Shown here one piece after another: positions 1-9,378 of a stretch of 64,000 nt of DNA. Source of the stretch: Azospirillum doebereinerae. Its GTDB lineage: Bacteria; Pseudomonadota; Alphaproteobacteria; Azospirillales; Azospirillaceae. Position 1 is the first letter of the stretch. Each line of letters starts with the position of its first letter. The translations under genes and the position numbers were made by a program. Location of the stretch: assembly GCF_003989665.1 (NCBI RefSeq), contig NZ_RZIJ01000022.1, positions 43,626 to 107,625 of the forward strand, read 5' to 3'. Below the pieces are notes generated by a model. It was not told the origin of the DNA and did not search any database. It worked only from the letters and a program-made list of their open reading frames with translations.

Positions 1-704
1 ACGAAGGCGTAGCCGACGCCGTGCACCGCCTGGACCGGCAGCGGGCAGCCGGTGCGCTCCTCCACCTTGATCCGCAGCCGGCGGACCAGGGAATCGATGG
101 AGCGGCTGTAGGGATCCCAGTCGCGCCCGGTCAGGGTGATGGAGATGTCCTGCCGGCTCACCGGCTCGCCGGGGGCGACCACCAGCAGCGACAGGAACTT
201 GTACTCGGTGGCGGTCAGCGGCACCGCCGGCCCCTCGGGCGGCTGGATGCGCCATTCGACGTCGTCGAACTGCCAGCTCTTCTTGGCGTCGCCCGCCGCC
301 GGGGCCGGGGCGGCGACCGGGGCGGCGGCCGGGCCGGCGCCCTTGTGCATGCGGCGGACCAGCGCCTTGATCTGGGCCTCGATCTCGCGGAAATCGACCG
401 GCTTGACCAGATAGACGTCGGCGCCGAGTTCCAGCCCGATCACCCGGTCGATCAGCCCGGAACGCGCCGTCAGCATGATGATCGCCGCCTGCGACGCCGC
501 GCGCACCCGCCGCGCCACCGAAAACCCGTCCTCGTCCGGCAGATTGACGTCCAAAACGATCACGTCGGCGCCGTCGACCTCCAGCAGGCCGTCGAGTTCG
601 ACGCCGCTGGCGGCGCCCCGCACCTCGAAACCACAGCGGTCCAGGTATTCGACCAGATCGTCCCGAAGGTCGGCTTCGTCCTCGACCACGATGATGCGGG
701 CCAC
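1..704 (-). CDS. OmpR/PhoB-family response regulator, 3' end cut by window edge
   Basis: DNA-binding response regulator. The N-terminal receiver (about residues 1-115) shows the acidic pair E8/D9, phospho-acceptor Asp52 in the VLDVNLPDEDG stretch, the LTAR switch region and the lysine of VYLVKP. After an Ala/Pro-rich linker comes a winged-helix Trans_reg_C domain with the LTATEYKFL and RSIDSLVRRLR motifs and the GVGYAF stretch at the window edge, so only a few C-terminal residues are missing. There is no ATG; GTG at 704 begins a normal receiver and is my start. No partner kinase is visible inside the window, so the stimulus is unknown. Family call is firm, function open. Confidence 0.88.
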   Translation of the reverse strand, partial: MARIIVVEDEADLRDDLVEYLDRCGFEVRGAASGVELDGLLEVDGADVIVLDVNLPDEDGFSVARRVRAASQAAIIMLTARSGLIDRVIGLELGADVYLVKPVDFREIEAQIKALVRRMHKGAGPAAAPVAAPAPAAGDAKKSWQFDDVEWRIQPPEGPAVPLTATEYKFLSLLVVAPGEPVSRQDISITLTGRDWDPYSRSIDSLVRRLRIKVEERTGCPLPVQAVHGVGYAF

Positions 705-809
705 GGGATTCCCAATTCTCAGTTCCAGTCCGTCCGCAGCGATCTTAACCACCGCCGCCGCCCGCGCCAACCCTAACCACCCGTTTTCGCAACCTCGATT
801 GTCATCGTC

Positions 810-1616
810 CTAACGATTCGACAGATACCGGTCACCTACGGTTGAATAATACCGCGAAACAAAATCGCGGTTGATGGCATCGACGCGACCGCTCTTTACC
901 AAATCCGCGTAGCAACGGTCAAACTCTTCACGCAAGGCCGCCTCGCGGAACATCATCGTGTAGAGGGTCGGCGGGAAGATCGCGGTGAACACCACGTCCT
1001 GCTGGGGGTCGAAGGGAAGGCCGCCGTTCTTCGCCTTCTCTTGGAGTTGGCGGTTGTACTCCGCGAAGATCAGCCCGTCGGCCAGCACGGCGTCCACCCG
1101 GCCGGCGAAGAGCAGGTTGGAATGCACCATCTGGTCGGCGCGCTCGCGGAAGTCGGCGAAGCTCGGAATGGCCTCGCGCAGCCCCGGCAGCACGTCGGGC
1201 GCGCCGGAGAAGGTGATGACCCGCTTGCCCGCCAGATCGGCCAGCGACGCGACCGCCAGCCCGCCCGCCTTCAGCACCGAGGCGCCGTTCTGGTAGCGGA
1301 TGTAGGGGGCCGAGCGCGAACCGGGCAGCGGCATGTCCGTCGGCACGGTGGCGACCGCGTCGACCGCCGCCCCGTCGCGGTAGTCGATCCAGTGGCGGCC
1401 GAAGGGGACGATCTTGAACTCCGCCTTGTGCCCACAGAGCGCCAGGGTCTCGCCGATGATCGACGCCTCGCGCCCGGTGCCATCCGAGGCGACCATCGGC
1501 GGCAGTTCCGGGACCAGGACCGTCACCGGCTTCGCCGAGGCCATGGAAACCTGCCCGGCAACGGCCAGCAGCGCCACCCCCAGAATGCCGAAAGCCCGAC
1601 CGACGCGCGACGCCAT
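810..1616 (-). CDS. Periplasmic solute-binding protein, family 3 type
   Basis: 268-residue secreted protein. Residues 1-28 are a Sec signal peptide (basic N-terminus, hydrophobic core, ASA cleavage site). The mature part has the two-lobed SBP_bac_3 layout with an extracellular sensor/amino-acid-binding style: a VLVPELPPM start, a middle LADLAGKRVITFSGAP segment and a late VDAINRDF segment. No permease or ATPase gene lies next to it, so it may be an orphan binding protein for a distant ABC importer or a periplasmic sensor input. The downstream regulator on the same strand is 106 bases away. Ligand cannot be read from the sequence. Confidence 0.75.
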   Translation of the reverse strand: MASRVGRAFGILGVALLAVAGQVSMASAKPVTVLVPELPPMVASDGTGREASIIGETLALCGHKAEFKIVPFGRHWIDYRDGAAVDAVATVPTDMPLPGSRSAPYIRYQNGASVLKAGGLAVASLADLAGKRVITFSGAPDVLPGLREAIPSFADFRERADQMVHSNLLFAGRVDAVLADGLIFAEYNRQLQEKAKNGGLPFDPQQDVVFTAIFPPTLYTMMFREAALREEFDRCYADLVKSGRVDAINRDFVSRYYSTVGDRYLSNR

Positions 1617-2090
1617 CGCCCACCCCCGTTTTGTTGCAGCGCCGAAACGTTACCATGGAGGCGGACGGTCGCGTCCATAGGAATTGCCGCCCGTTCCGGC
1701 CTCTTCACGCCAGATCACTCGTTACATCTCGTCACAAACCGCGAATATTCGTCGCAGCCCGCCCCCGTTCGGGACCGTTCCCAAGCGGGTTTTCACAGTC
1801 GAGCTCTTTGGATGGGAAGGTTCTTGAAGGAAAATTCAAAGGAAACATGCTACCAAGGAAGGCGAAGGGTCAGAATGTCACAGGCCGGTTGCAGACATGC
1901 CAATTGACAGTATGCTACGGCTCCGGGCGACATTATTGATCGCGGCGGGGTCCGTGAAAAGCCTGCCGAAAACCGTGGGCCGGCGTTGAGCAGGCCCGAG
2001 GCGGAGGATCCAGGGGCGTCGTCGACCGGAGGCGGGGTCTCCCGGCGGAGCCCCGTGGCCGGGATCAGGGAACGGATCAGGAGAGCGTGG
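1617..2090. other. Divergent intergenic region upstream of the Sia-like operon
   Basis: 474 bases between the divergent binding-protein gene and siaA-like gene, so it should hold promoters for both. On the plus strand TTGCAG and TATGCT near 1889-1916 with a 16-base gap resemble a weak -35/-10 pair; this is a visual match only. The stretch 1925-2090 is open in the siaA frame from a TTG at 1986, but the strong AGGAGA ribosome site just before ATG 2091 argues that coding starts at 2091. I see no gene here. Confidence 0.4.
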
Positions 2091-3743
2091 ATGAGCGTCA
2101 CCGGTTGGGACGACACCGAATCCTACGAGGCCCACCGCCCCGAATCGGACCGCCCGGCCACGCCGGAGCCCGGCGGCGCCGGAACGGCGGCGCGGCCCAA
2201 ACGCGCCCCCTCGCTGCTGACCCGCGTCGTCCTGATGATCGCCGGCTGCACGCTGCTGGTCGGCGTGGTGTCGATGGGCGTGTCGGCAGTGCTGGTCGGC
2301 CGCCAGCAGCAGGACGCGCTGGTCCACCGGGCCGAACTGATCGCCACCCTCCAGGCCGGCGCGCTGGGCCAGGCGTTGTGGGAGTTCGACACCCGCGCGG
2401 TGGAGGAGATGTTCCGCGGCCTGCTGGCGCAGGATCCGGCCGTGCGCAGCGTGAAGGTGTGGGCGTCCAACGGGCGCCAGGGCACGCCGCTGGTGACGCT
2501 CGGCCGCCCGGCCGGCCGCTCCGCCGTTACCACGGTGGAGCGCACGGTGTCGATCACCGGCAGCGACGGCGAGCGCAGCTCGGTCGGCCTGCTGCGCCTG
2601 GACTATTCGATGGAGGAGGCGGAGAACGCCACCCTGACCGCGCTGGCCCCGATGGTGGGGCTGGTGTTCTTCTCCCTGCTCGCGGTCATCGGGATGATCA
2701 GCATCCTGCTGAACCGGCTGGTGCTGGCGCCGCTGGCCCGGCTGACCCGCTCGGCCGGCGCCATCGCGACCGGCGACTACACGATCCGGCTGCGCAACAG
2801 CCGTAGCGATGAGATCGGCCAGCTGACCACCGCCTTCAACCATATGGCGGAAACGGTCCACGACTACACGGAGACCCTCGAGCAGCGCGTCAACGAGCGC
2901 ACCGAGGAACTGCGCCAGTCCAACGAGCAGCTGGGCGTGGTCAACCGTCAGGTGATGGACAGCATCCAATACGCCAGCCTGCTGCAATCGGCGATCCTGC
3001 CCGACGAGCGGGCGATGGCGCGGCGGCTGGACGACGTCTTCGCCCTGTGGCGGCCGCGCGACGTGGTCGGCGGCGATTTCCACGTCTTCCGCGAACTGGG
3101 GAGCGATCCGGACGGCGATTTCCTGATCGGCGTCGTCGACTGCTCCGGCCACGGGGTTCCGGGCGCCTTCATGACCATGATGGTCAACGCGGTGCTCGAC
3201 CATGTGGTGTCGGAGAACGGGACCGGCGACCCGGCGGCGATCCTGGGCGGGCTGAACCGCATGGTCCGCGCCGCCCTGGCGCGCGGCCGTGAGAACCCTC
3301 GCTTCGACAACGGGCTGGACATCGGGCTGTGCTTGGTCCGGCCGGGGGCCGGGGAGCTGGTCTTCTCCGGCGGGCGGATCGGCCTCCACGTCGTCGATCC
3401 GGCCGGCACGGTGCGCGAGATCAAGGGCGACGCCCAGAGCCTGGGCTACCGCCGGTCCCGCATCGACCACGCCTTCACCAGCCACACGGTTCCGCTGGCG
3501 GCCGGGGCCGCGTTCTACCTGACGACCGACGGCTTCCTCGACCAGGCGGGGGGGCCGCGCGGTTTCGGCTTCGGCAACCGCCGCTTCGATGCCATGCTGC
3601 TGGAGCAGCAGGGCAAGCCGATGGCCGAGCGCAAGGCCGCCTTCGCCCGGACGCTGGCCGACTACCAGGGCGGCCACGCCCAGCGCGACGACATCACCCT
3701 GCTGGGCTTCGCGGTCGCTTCCGCGTCCCCGGCCCATCCCTAA
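2091..3743 (+). CDS. siaA: SiaA-like membrane PP2C (SpoIIE-type) protein phosphatase
   Basis: 550-residue inner-membrane phosphatase. TM1 at about 42-70, a periplasmic sensor loop, TM2 at about 184-207, HAMP 208-260, a short coiled coil, then a PP2C/SpoIIE domain 290-545 with metal-binding Asp in VGGDF (D329), VVDCSGHG (D350) and a C-terminal RDDITLL motif. In Pseudomonas aeruginosa SiaA dephosphorylates SiaC and so switches on the SiaD diguanylate cyclase; that role is inferred here from domain order and neighbours siaB, siaC and a GGEEF protein. ATG 2091 is chosen for its AGGAGA ribosome site over an upstream TTG at 1986. First gene of a tightly spaced five-gene operon. Confidence 0.82.
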   Translation: MSVTGWDDTESYEAHRPESDRPATPEPGGAGTAARPKRAPSLLTRVVLMIAGCTLLVGVVSMGVSAVLVGRQQQDALVHRAELIATLQAGALGQALWEFDTRAVEEMFRGLLAQDPAVRSVKVWASNGRQGTPLVTLGRPAGRSAVTTVERTVSITGSDGERSSVGLLRLDYSMEEAENATLTALAPMVGLVFFSLLAVIGMISILLNRLVLAPLARLTRSAGAIATGDYTIRLRNSRSDEIGQLTTAFNHMAETVHDYTETLEQRVNERTEELRQSNEQLGVVNRQVMDSIQYASLLQSAILPDERAMARRLDDVFALWRPRDVVGGDFHVFRELGSDPDGDFLIGVVDCSGHGVPGAFMTMMVNAVLDHVVSENGTGDPAAILGGLNRMVRAALARGRENPRFDNGLDIGLCLVRPGAGELVFSGGRIGLHVVDPAGTVREIKGDAQSLGYRRSRIDHAFTSHTVPLAAGAAFYLTTDGFLDQAGGPRGFGFGNRRFDAMLLEQQGKPMAERKAAFARTLADYQGGHAQRDDITLLGFAVASASPAHP

Positions 3744-3767
3744 GACAAGTCAGGCCATGGCGGTACG

Positions 3768-4319
3768 ATGAAAGGCACAGACCTCTTCAATCTCCAGGAG
3801 CTTCTGTCCCGACAGAAGCTTCTGATCTGTTTCAGCGGTCCCTTCAGCCACAGCGTCATCGAAGAGCTGGGCAAGGCCGTGCGCAACCACCTCGAGAACG
3901 AGCAGATCGAGAAGTCGTCGATCATGGACGTCTTCTCGGTCTACGTGGAGCAGGCGCAGAACGTCCGCAACTACACCGCCTCGCGCGAGGCGCTGGGGCG
4001 GCCGATCCCGGCCAACAGCGGCATCGTGGTGATCGCCAAGGACGGCGACCACTACGTCGTCAGCTCCGGCAATCTGGTGGAGGCCGAGGACGTGCCCGGC
4101 CTGTCGGCGTCGCTGGAAAAGCTGCGCGGCCTGGACAAGGCCGGGCTGAAGGCCGCCTACAAGGAGCAGACGCGCAAGCCCCGCGACTCCATGGGCGCCG
4201 GTTCCGGCGCCGGGCTCGGCCTGATCGACATGGCGCGCAAGGCCACCCGGCCGCTGGAGTATTCGGTCCGGGCCGTAGACAGCCGGTATTATTTCTTCAG
4301 CCTGGAAGTCCAGATATAA
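3768..4319 (+). CDS. siaB: SiaB-family protein kinase
   Basis: 183-residue cytosolic protein of the SiaB family (DUF6272), known in Pseudomonas to phosphorylate SiaC and oppose SiaA. The fold is GHKL-like: an N-box-like helix around residues 35-60 (MDVFSVYVEQAQNVRNYT) and a glycine-rich ATP-lid stretch GAGSGAGLGLIDMARKA near 144-160. It starts 24 bases after siaA and ends 18 bases before siaC. No transmembrane segment. Kinase activity is established for the family, inferred here. Confidence 0.8.
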   Translation: MKGTDLFNLQELLSRQKLLICFSGPFSHSVIEELGKAVRNHLENEQIEKSSIMDVFSVYVEQAQNVRNYTASREALGRPIPANSGIVVIAKDGDHYVVSSGNLVEAEDVPGLSASLEKLRGLDKAGLKAAYKEQTRKPRDSMGAGSGAGLGLIDMARKATRPLEYSVRAVDSRYYFFSLEVQI

Positions 4320-4337
4320 GGACGCGGAAACAAAACG

Positions 4338-4712
4338 ATGGACAGTTTGCGGATCGAGGCGACCTCCTGCTCGCCTTTCATCGAGTTCGACGGCACGACC
4401 GGCGCCTTGCGGATCGAGGGGGAGTCCTACCCGGAGAACTCCTTCGATTTCTACGCCCCCGTCTTCACCTGGCTTGAGGATTTCCTGAAGGATCCGGCGC
4501 CCGCCGTGGTGCTCGACATCGGCCTCAGCTACCTCAACACCAGCAGCATCAAGTGCCTGATCGACGTCTTGGAGATGCTGGACACCGCGCACGGCGCCGG
4601 GCGCGACGTGGCGGTGCGCTGGCACTACGACCGCGACAACGACCGCGCGCTCGACATGGCGGAGGAGTTCAAGGAAGACGTGACCCTGCCCTTCGACATC
4701 CTGGCCCGTTGA
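4338..4712 (+). CDS. siaC: SiaC-family partner-switch protein (DUF1987)
   Basis: 124-residue single-domain protein, full length for the family. The LSYLNTSSIK motif places a threonine at residue 68, the position phosphorylated in P. aeruginosa SiaC. In that system SiaB phosphorylates and SiaA dephosphorylates this threonine, and the unmodified form binds and activates the diguanylate cyclase SiaD. All partners are in this operon. Downstream, not only the cyclase but also the intervening kinase carries a similar N-terminal stalk, so SiaC may have two clients here (inference). Confidence 0.84.
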   Translation: MDSLRIEATSCSPFIEFDGTTGALRIEGESYPENSFDFYAPVFTWLEDFLKDPAPAVVLDIGLSYLNTSSIKCLIDVLEMLDTAHGAGRDVAVRWHYDRDNDRALDMAEEFKEDVTLPFDILAR

Positions 4713-4724
4713 GGAGGGTCCGCG

Positions 4725-5585
4725 ATGCGGTCGCAAGATGATGACGATCTGCGCCTTTGGGTCCAGCGGCTGGCCGAGGATCCGGCCAACGCCGGCAACC
4801 CGCTGCTGGCGGAATTCCAGGAGCTTGCCGCCCGTCACGGGAAGCTGCTGCGCCAGTTCCGCAAGATCGCCAAGATCAGCGACCGGCTCCAGACCGAGAC
4901 CAAGGAGATGGCCCAGCAGCAGCGCCAGTTCGTCCTGATGGTCAGCCACGAGTTCCGCACCCCGCTGGCCATCATCGACAGCGCCTCGCAGATGCTGGAG
5001 ATCGAGCCGCAGCTGCCGGTGTCGGCGCCGCCGCGCGTCCGCAAGATCCGCAACGCGGTGCGGCGCATGCTGCACCTGATGGACCGCTGCCTCGCCGACG
5101 ACCGGCTGGACAGCACCGCCGTGTCGGCCAAGGGCAAGTTCGACCTCGCCGCCCTGCTGGCGGAGCTGATGGCGGAGCGCGGCGTCGCCACCCCCAACCA
5201 CTCCTTCGAGACCGCCGGCTGCGAGCGGTCGGTCAGCGTTCCGGGCGACCGCGACCTGCTGGCCGTCGTCTTCTCCAACCTCGTCGAGAACGCGGTCAAA
5301 TACTCGCCGGGCGGCGGGCATGTCCGGCTCGGCCTGTCGCGGGAAAACGATCTGGCCCTGGTCCGGGTCGAGGACGAGGGGATCGGCGTCAACGCCACCG
5401 ACCGTCCCCGCATCTTCGACAAGTATTTCCGCGCCTCGAACGCGGCGGGAACGGCGGGGGCCGGGCTCGGCCTGCACCTCGCCCGCCGGATCGTCGAGGC
5501 CCATGGCGGCAGCATCGCGGTGGCGAGCGAGCCCGACCACGGCTCGGTCTTCACCGTGCGGCTGCCGGTGGAGCGCGCGGGATGA
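4725..5585 (+). CDS. Soluble histidine kinase with SiaD-like N-terminal stalk
   Basis: 286-residue cytosolic histidine kinase without transmembrane segments or receiver. Residues 8-60 form a helical stalk (WVQRLAEDP, then FRKIAKISDRLQTETKEMAQ) that closely resembles the first 60 residues of the cyclase encoded next. HisKA follows with phospho-acceptor His75 (SHEFRTPL), then HATPase_c with NLVENAVKYS, DEGIGV and GAGLGLHLARR boxes. A strong GAGGAGG ribosome site precedes ATG 4725. It sits between siaC and siaD-like genes and overlaps the latter by ATGA, so it belongs to the operon. No such kinase is part of the Pseudomonas siaABCD operon. Its response regulator is not adjacent. Confidence 0.85.
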   Translation: MRSQDDDDLRLWVQRLAEDPANAGNPLLAEFQELAARHGKLLRQFRKIAKISDRLQTETKEMAQQQRQFVLMVSHEFRTPLAIIDSASQMLEIEPQLPVSAPPRVRKIRNAVRRMLHLMDRCLADDRLDSTAVSAKGKFDLAALLAELMAERGVATPNHSFETAGCERSVSVPGDRDLLAVVFSNLVENAVKYSPGGGHVRLGLSRENDLALVRVEDEGIGVNATDRPRIFDKYFRASNAAGTAGAGLGLHLARRIVEAHGGSIAVASEPDHGSVFTVRLPVERAG

Positions 5586-6310
5586 GACGGTGGACGGCGC
5601 GTCCCGGAACGGTGGGGATGATCGTGCAGGAGCAGAAGATCGAGAGCTGGATCCAGCGCCTGTCGGAGACGGAGGGCTACGACGCCCACCCGCTGATGGA
5701 CGAGTTCCGCGCGCTGGCCAAGGAGCACCTGAAGCTGATGCGGCAGCTGACCAAGATCGCCAAGATCAGCGACCGCATGCAGACCGACACGCGCCAGATG
5801 GCGCAGACCCTCCACGCCGCCTCGCAGACCGACCCGCTGACCGAGCTGCCCAACCGCCGCCACATGATCGAGCGGCTGGAGTCGGAGCTGGGCCGGATCG
5901 CCCGCCACGGCGGCGGCTTCGCCCTGATCATGCTCGACATCGACCATTTCAAGGCGATCAACGACGAATTCGGCCACGCGGTCGGCGATCTGGCCCTGGT
6001 CGAGACGGCCCGGCTGCTGCGCCAGAACCTGCGCGGCCACGACCTCTGCGCCCGCTGGGGCGGCGAGGAGTTCCTGATCCTGCTGACCCAGACCGACCAG
6101 GAGCAGGCGCAGGTGGTCGCGGAAAAGCTGCGGCGGCTGGTCGCCGGCCACCGCATGCCGCACCGGGAGCACGACATCCGCCTGACGGCGAGCCTCGGCG
6201 TCGCCGCGCACCGGCCGGGCTGGTCGGCCGACGCCTGCATCCAGGCCGCCGACGACGCGCTCTACGCCGCCAAACGCGCCGGGCGCGACCGCTGGGCGGC
6301 GGTGGGGTGA
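5582..6310 (+). CDS. siaD: SiaD-like diguanylate cyclase
   Basis: 242-residue cytosolic GGDEF protein. The N-terminal helical stalk (about residues 18-75) matches that of the preceding kinase; in SiaD this part binds SiaC. The catalytic GGEEF lies at residues 160-164 and an intact inhibitory I-site R151-x-x-D154 sits five residues upstream, so feedback-inhibited c-di-GMP synthesis is expected. The start ATG 5582 overlaps the kinase stop as ATGA with a GGAG box upstream. A second in-frame ATG at 5618 would align better with the kinase N-terminus, so the first 12 residues are uncertain. Last gene of the operon, followed by a palindromic repeat. Confidence 0.85.
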   Translation: MRRWTARPGTVGMIVQEQKIESWIQRLSETEGYDAHPLMDEFRALAKEHLKLMRQLTKIAKISDRMQTDTRQMAQTLHAASQTDPLTELPNRRHMIERLESELGRIARHGGGFALIMLDIDHFKAINDEFGHAVGDLALVETARLLRQNLRGHDLCARWGGEEFLILLTQTDQEQAQVVAEKLRRLVAGHRMPHREHDIRLTASLGVAAHRPGWSADACIQAADDALYAAKRAGRDRWAAVG

Positions 6311-6325
6311 GATGCGGCCCCGTTT

Positions 6326-6434
6326 GCCCCCTCCCTAGCCCTCCCCCGCTTCGCGGGAGAGGGAACTCCGCCGAACACCGACAAGAATCCTGCCCCCTCT
6401 CCCGCCGAAGGCGGGGGAGGGATGGGGAGGGGGC
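6326..6434. repeat. GC-rich palindromic intergenic repeat, copy A
   Basis: Two inward-facing arms of about 24 bases (GCCCCCTCCC...CCCGC and its near-perfect complement) enclose inner hairpins built from CCCGCTTCGCGGG-type loops. It lies between the convergent siaD-like and DUF1501 genes, where it could end transcription from both sides. Related elements occur at 15283, 22173, 51671 and 60761. Confidence 0.8.
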
Positions 6435-6452
6435 ACTCGTGATTGGACCTCA

Positions 6453-7712
6453 TCAGCCCAACAGCCCCAACCGCCCGCCCTCGAAGCCCGGAAAGACCGA
6501 AGCGCCGACCAGTTCGGCCAGCACGGCCCGGTAATCGGTGGTCACCGCCAGATCGACCCCGCGATCGAGCTGGTGGCTCGCCAGCCCCGGCCAGCGCCCG
6601 ACCATCCGCCCGCCGGCCACGCCGCCGCCCAGCACCAGCATCGCGCCGCCATGGCCGTGGTCGGTGCCCTGGCTCTTGTTGCCGCGCAGCCGCCGGCCGA
6701 ACTCGCTGAGCACCACCACCGTCACCCGCGTCTCGAAGCGGTTGAGGTCGGCGTGGAACGCCGCCAGCGCCTGCGACAGCTGTCGCACGCCCTTGGCGAA
6801 ACGGCCCGGCTGGTTCTCGTGCGTGTCCCAGCCGCCGACGTCGACCCAGGCCAGCCGCAGCCCGATCTCCATCTTCACCAGCCGCGCCACGGTTTGCAGC
6901 CCCCGCCCCGCCTCGCCGTCGTCGTAGACGGCGCCCGCCTCCGGCGCGTAGGGCTCGACCTTGCCGTCGGGCAACCGGGGCAGCCGCGAATCGACGGCGG
7001 ACAGCCCCGCCAAGGCCGCCCGCCCGGCCCGCGCGTAGGCGCCCTCCCCGCTCTGGTGCAAGGCGGCCAGCACCCGCGCCGTCGGGTCGCCGCCCGGCGG
7101 GGCCAGCCCCTGGCGGAGGTCGGCGACCGCCAGCGCCGCCGCGTCCCCCGCCAGCGCCGCCGGCGTGTTGGGCGCCGTGGCGACGGCGGGCACGGCCCCT
7201 TCCGCCCCAGGATGAGCCAGCCAGCGGGCGGCCCAGCCGGTGCCGATCCGGTTCAGCCCGGCCTCGTCGCCGACGCCGCGCTCCATCAGATCCTGCGCCA
7301 CGAAGTGGCTGCGCGTGCCGTCCGACAGGCCCGACGCGTGGACGACGGCGAGGCGGCGCCCGTTGTAAAGATCGGCCAAGGGCGCCGCCTCCGGGTGCAG
7401 GCGGAAGTCGATGCCGGGAGCCAGCGTCTGGTCGAGCCGGAGGCCCGCCCCCGCCCCGTCCGTCCGCACCCGCAACTCGGGCACGCGGGCGGCCAGATAG
7501 TCGGGATCGTCGGCCGGCGCCACGAGGCTGAGCGTGTCGGCCCCGCCGCGCAGGAACACCACCACCAGCGTTTCCGTTGCCGGAACGGCCGGACTGGCGA
7601 CGGGCGCCGCCGCGTAGGCGACATGGCGGAGTCCGGGCACCGCGACCAGCCCGGCGGCGAGCCCGCCCTGCAAAAGAACACGGCGGGTGACGGCGTGCGG
7701 TCCATGGGACAT
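6453..7712 (-). CDS. DUF1501 secreted protein with Tat signal
   Basis: 419-residue protein of the DUF1501 family. Residues 1-34 are a twin-arginine type leader (TRRVLLQGG, hydrophobic core, AYA cleavage). The body has the alkaline-phosphatase-like features of the family: VVVFLRGGADTLS near the start, GWDTHENQ, VVVLSEFGRR and GTDHGHGGAM, which supply likely metal-binding Asp/His residues. ATG 7712 follows a GGAAGGGGAGG stretch. It lies 32 bases downstream of the DUF1800 gene; this pair is widely co-encoded in bacteria but its substrate is not known. Exported, probably folded before export. Confidence 0.85.
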   Translation of the reverse strand: MSHGPHAVTRRVLLQGGLAAGLVAVPGLRHVAYAAAPVASPAVPATETLVVVFLRGGADTLSLVAPADDPDYLAARVPELRVRTDGAGAGLRLDQTLAPGIDFRLHPEAAPLADLYNGRRLAVVHASGLSDGTRSHFVAQDLMERGVGDEAGLNRIGTGWAARWLAHPGAEGAVPAVATAPNTPAALAGDAAALAVADLRQGLAPPGGDPTARVLAALHQSGEGAYARAGRAALAGLSAVDSRLPRLPDGKVEPYAPEAGAVYDDGEAGRGLQTVARLVKMEIGLRLAWVDVGGWDTHENQPGRFAKGVRQLSQALAAFHADLNRFETRVTVVVLSEFGRRLRGNKSQGTDHGHGGAMLVLGGGVAGGRMVGRWPGLASHQLDRGVDLAVTTDYRAVLAELVGASVFPGFEGGRLGLLG

Positions 7713-7744
7713 CGGCTGGGGCCTCCCCTTCCACTCAACAGGTC

Positions 7745-9352
<1,608 letters not shown>

Positions 9353-9378
9353 GATGCGCCGGCCGGAGAAAAACGCTG

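Noticed and set aside
1878..3737. Minus-strand 619-residue open frame over siaA
   Set aside because: Shadow frame in GC-rich DNA; siaA on the plus strand has full domain content.
6326..6434. CRISPR-like array at repeat copies
   Set aside because: Copies are long dispersed palindromes, not short direct repeats with spacers, and no cas genes occur.
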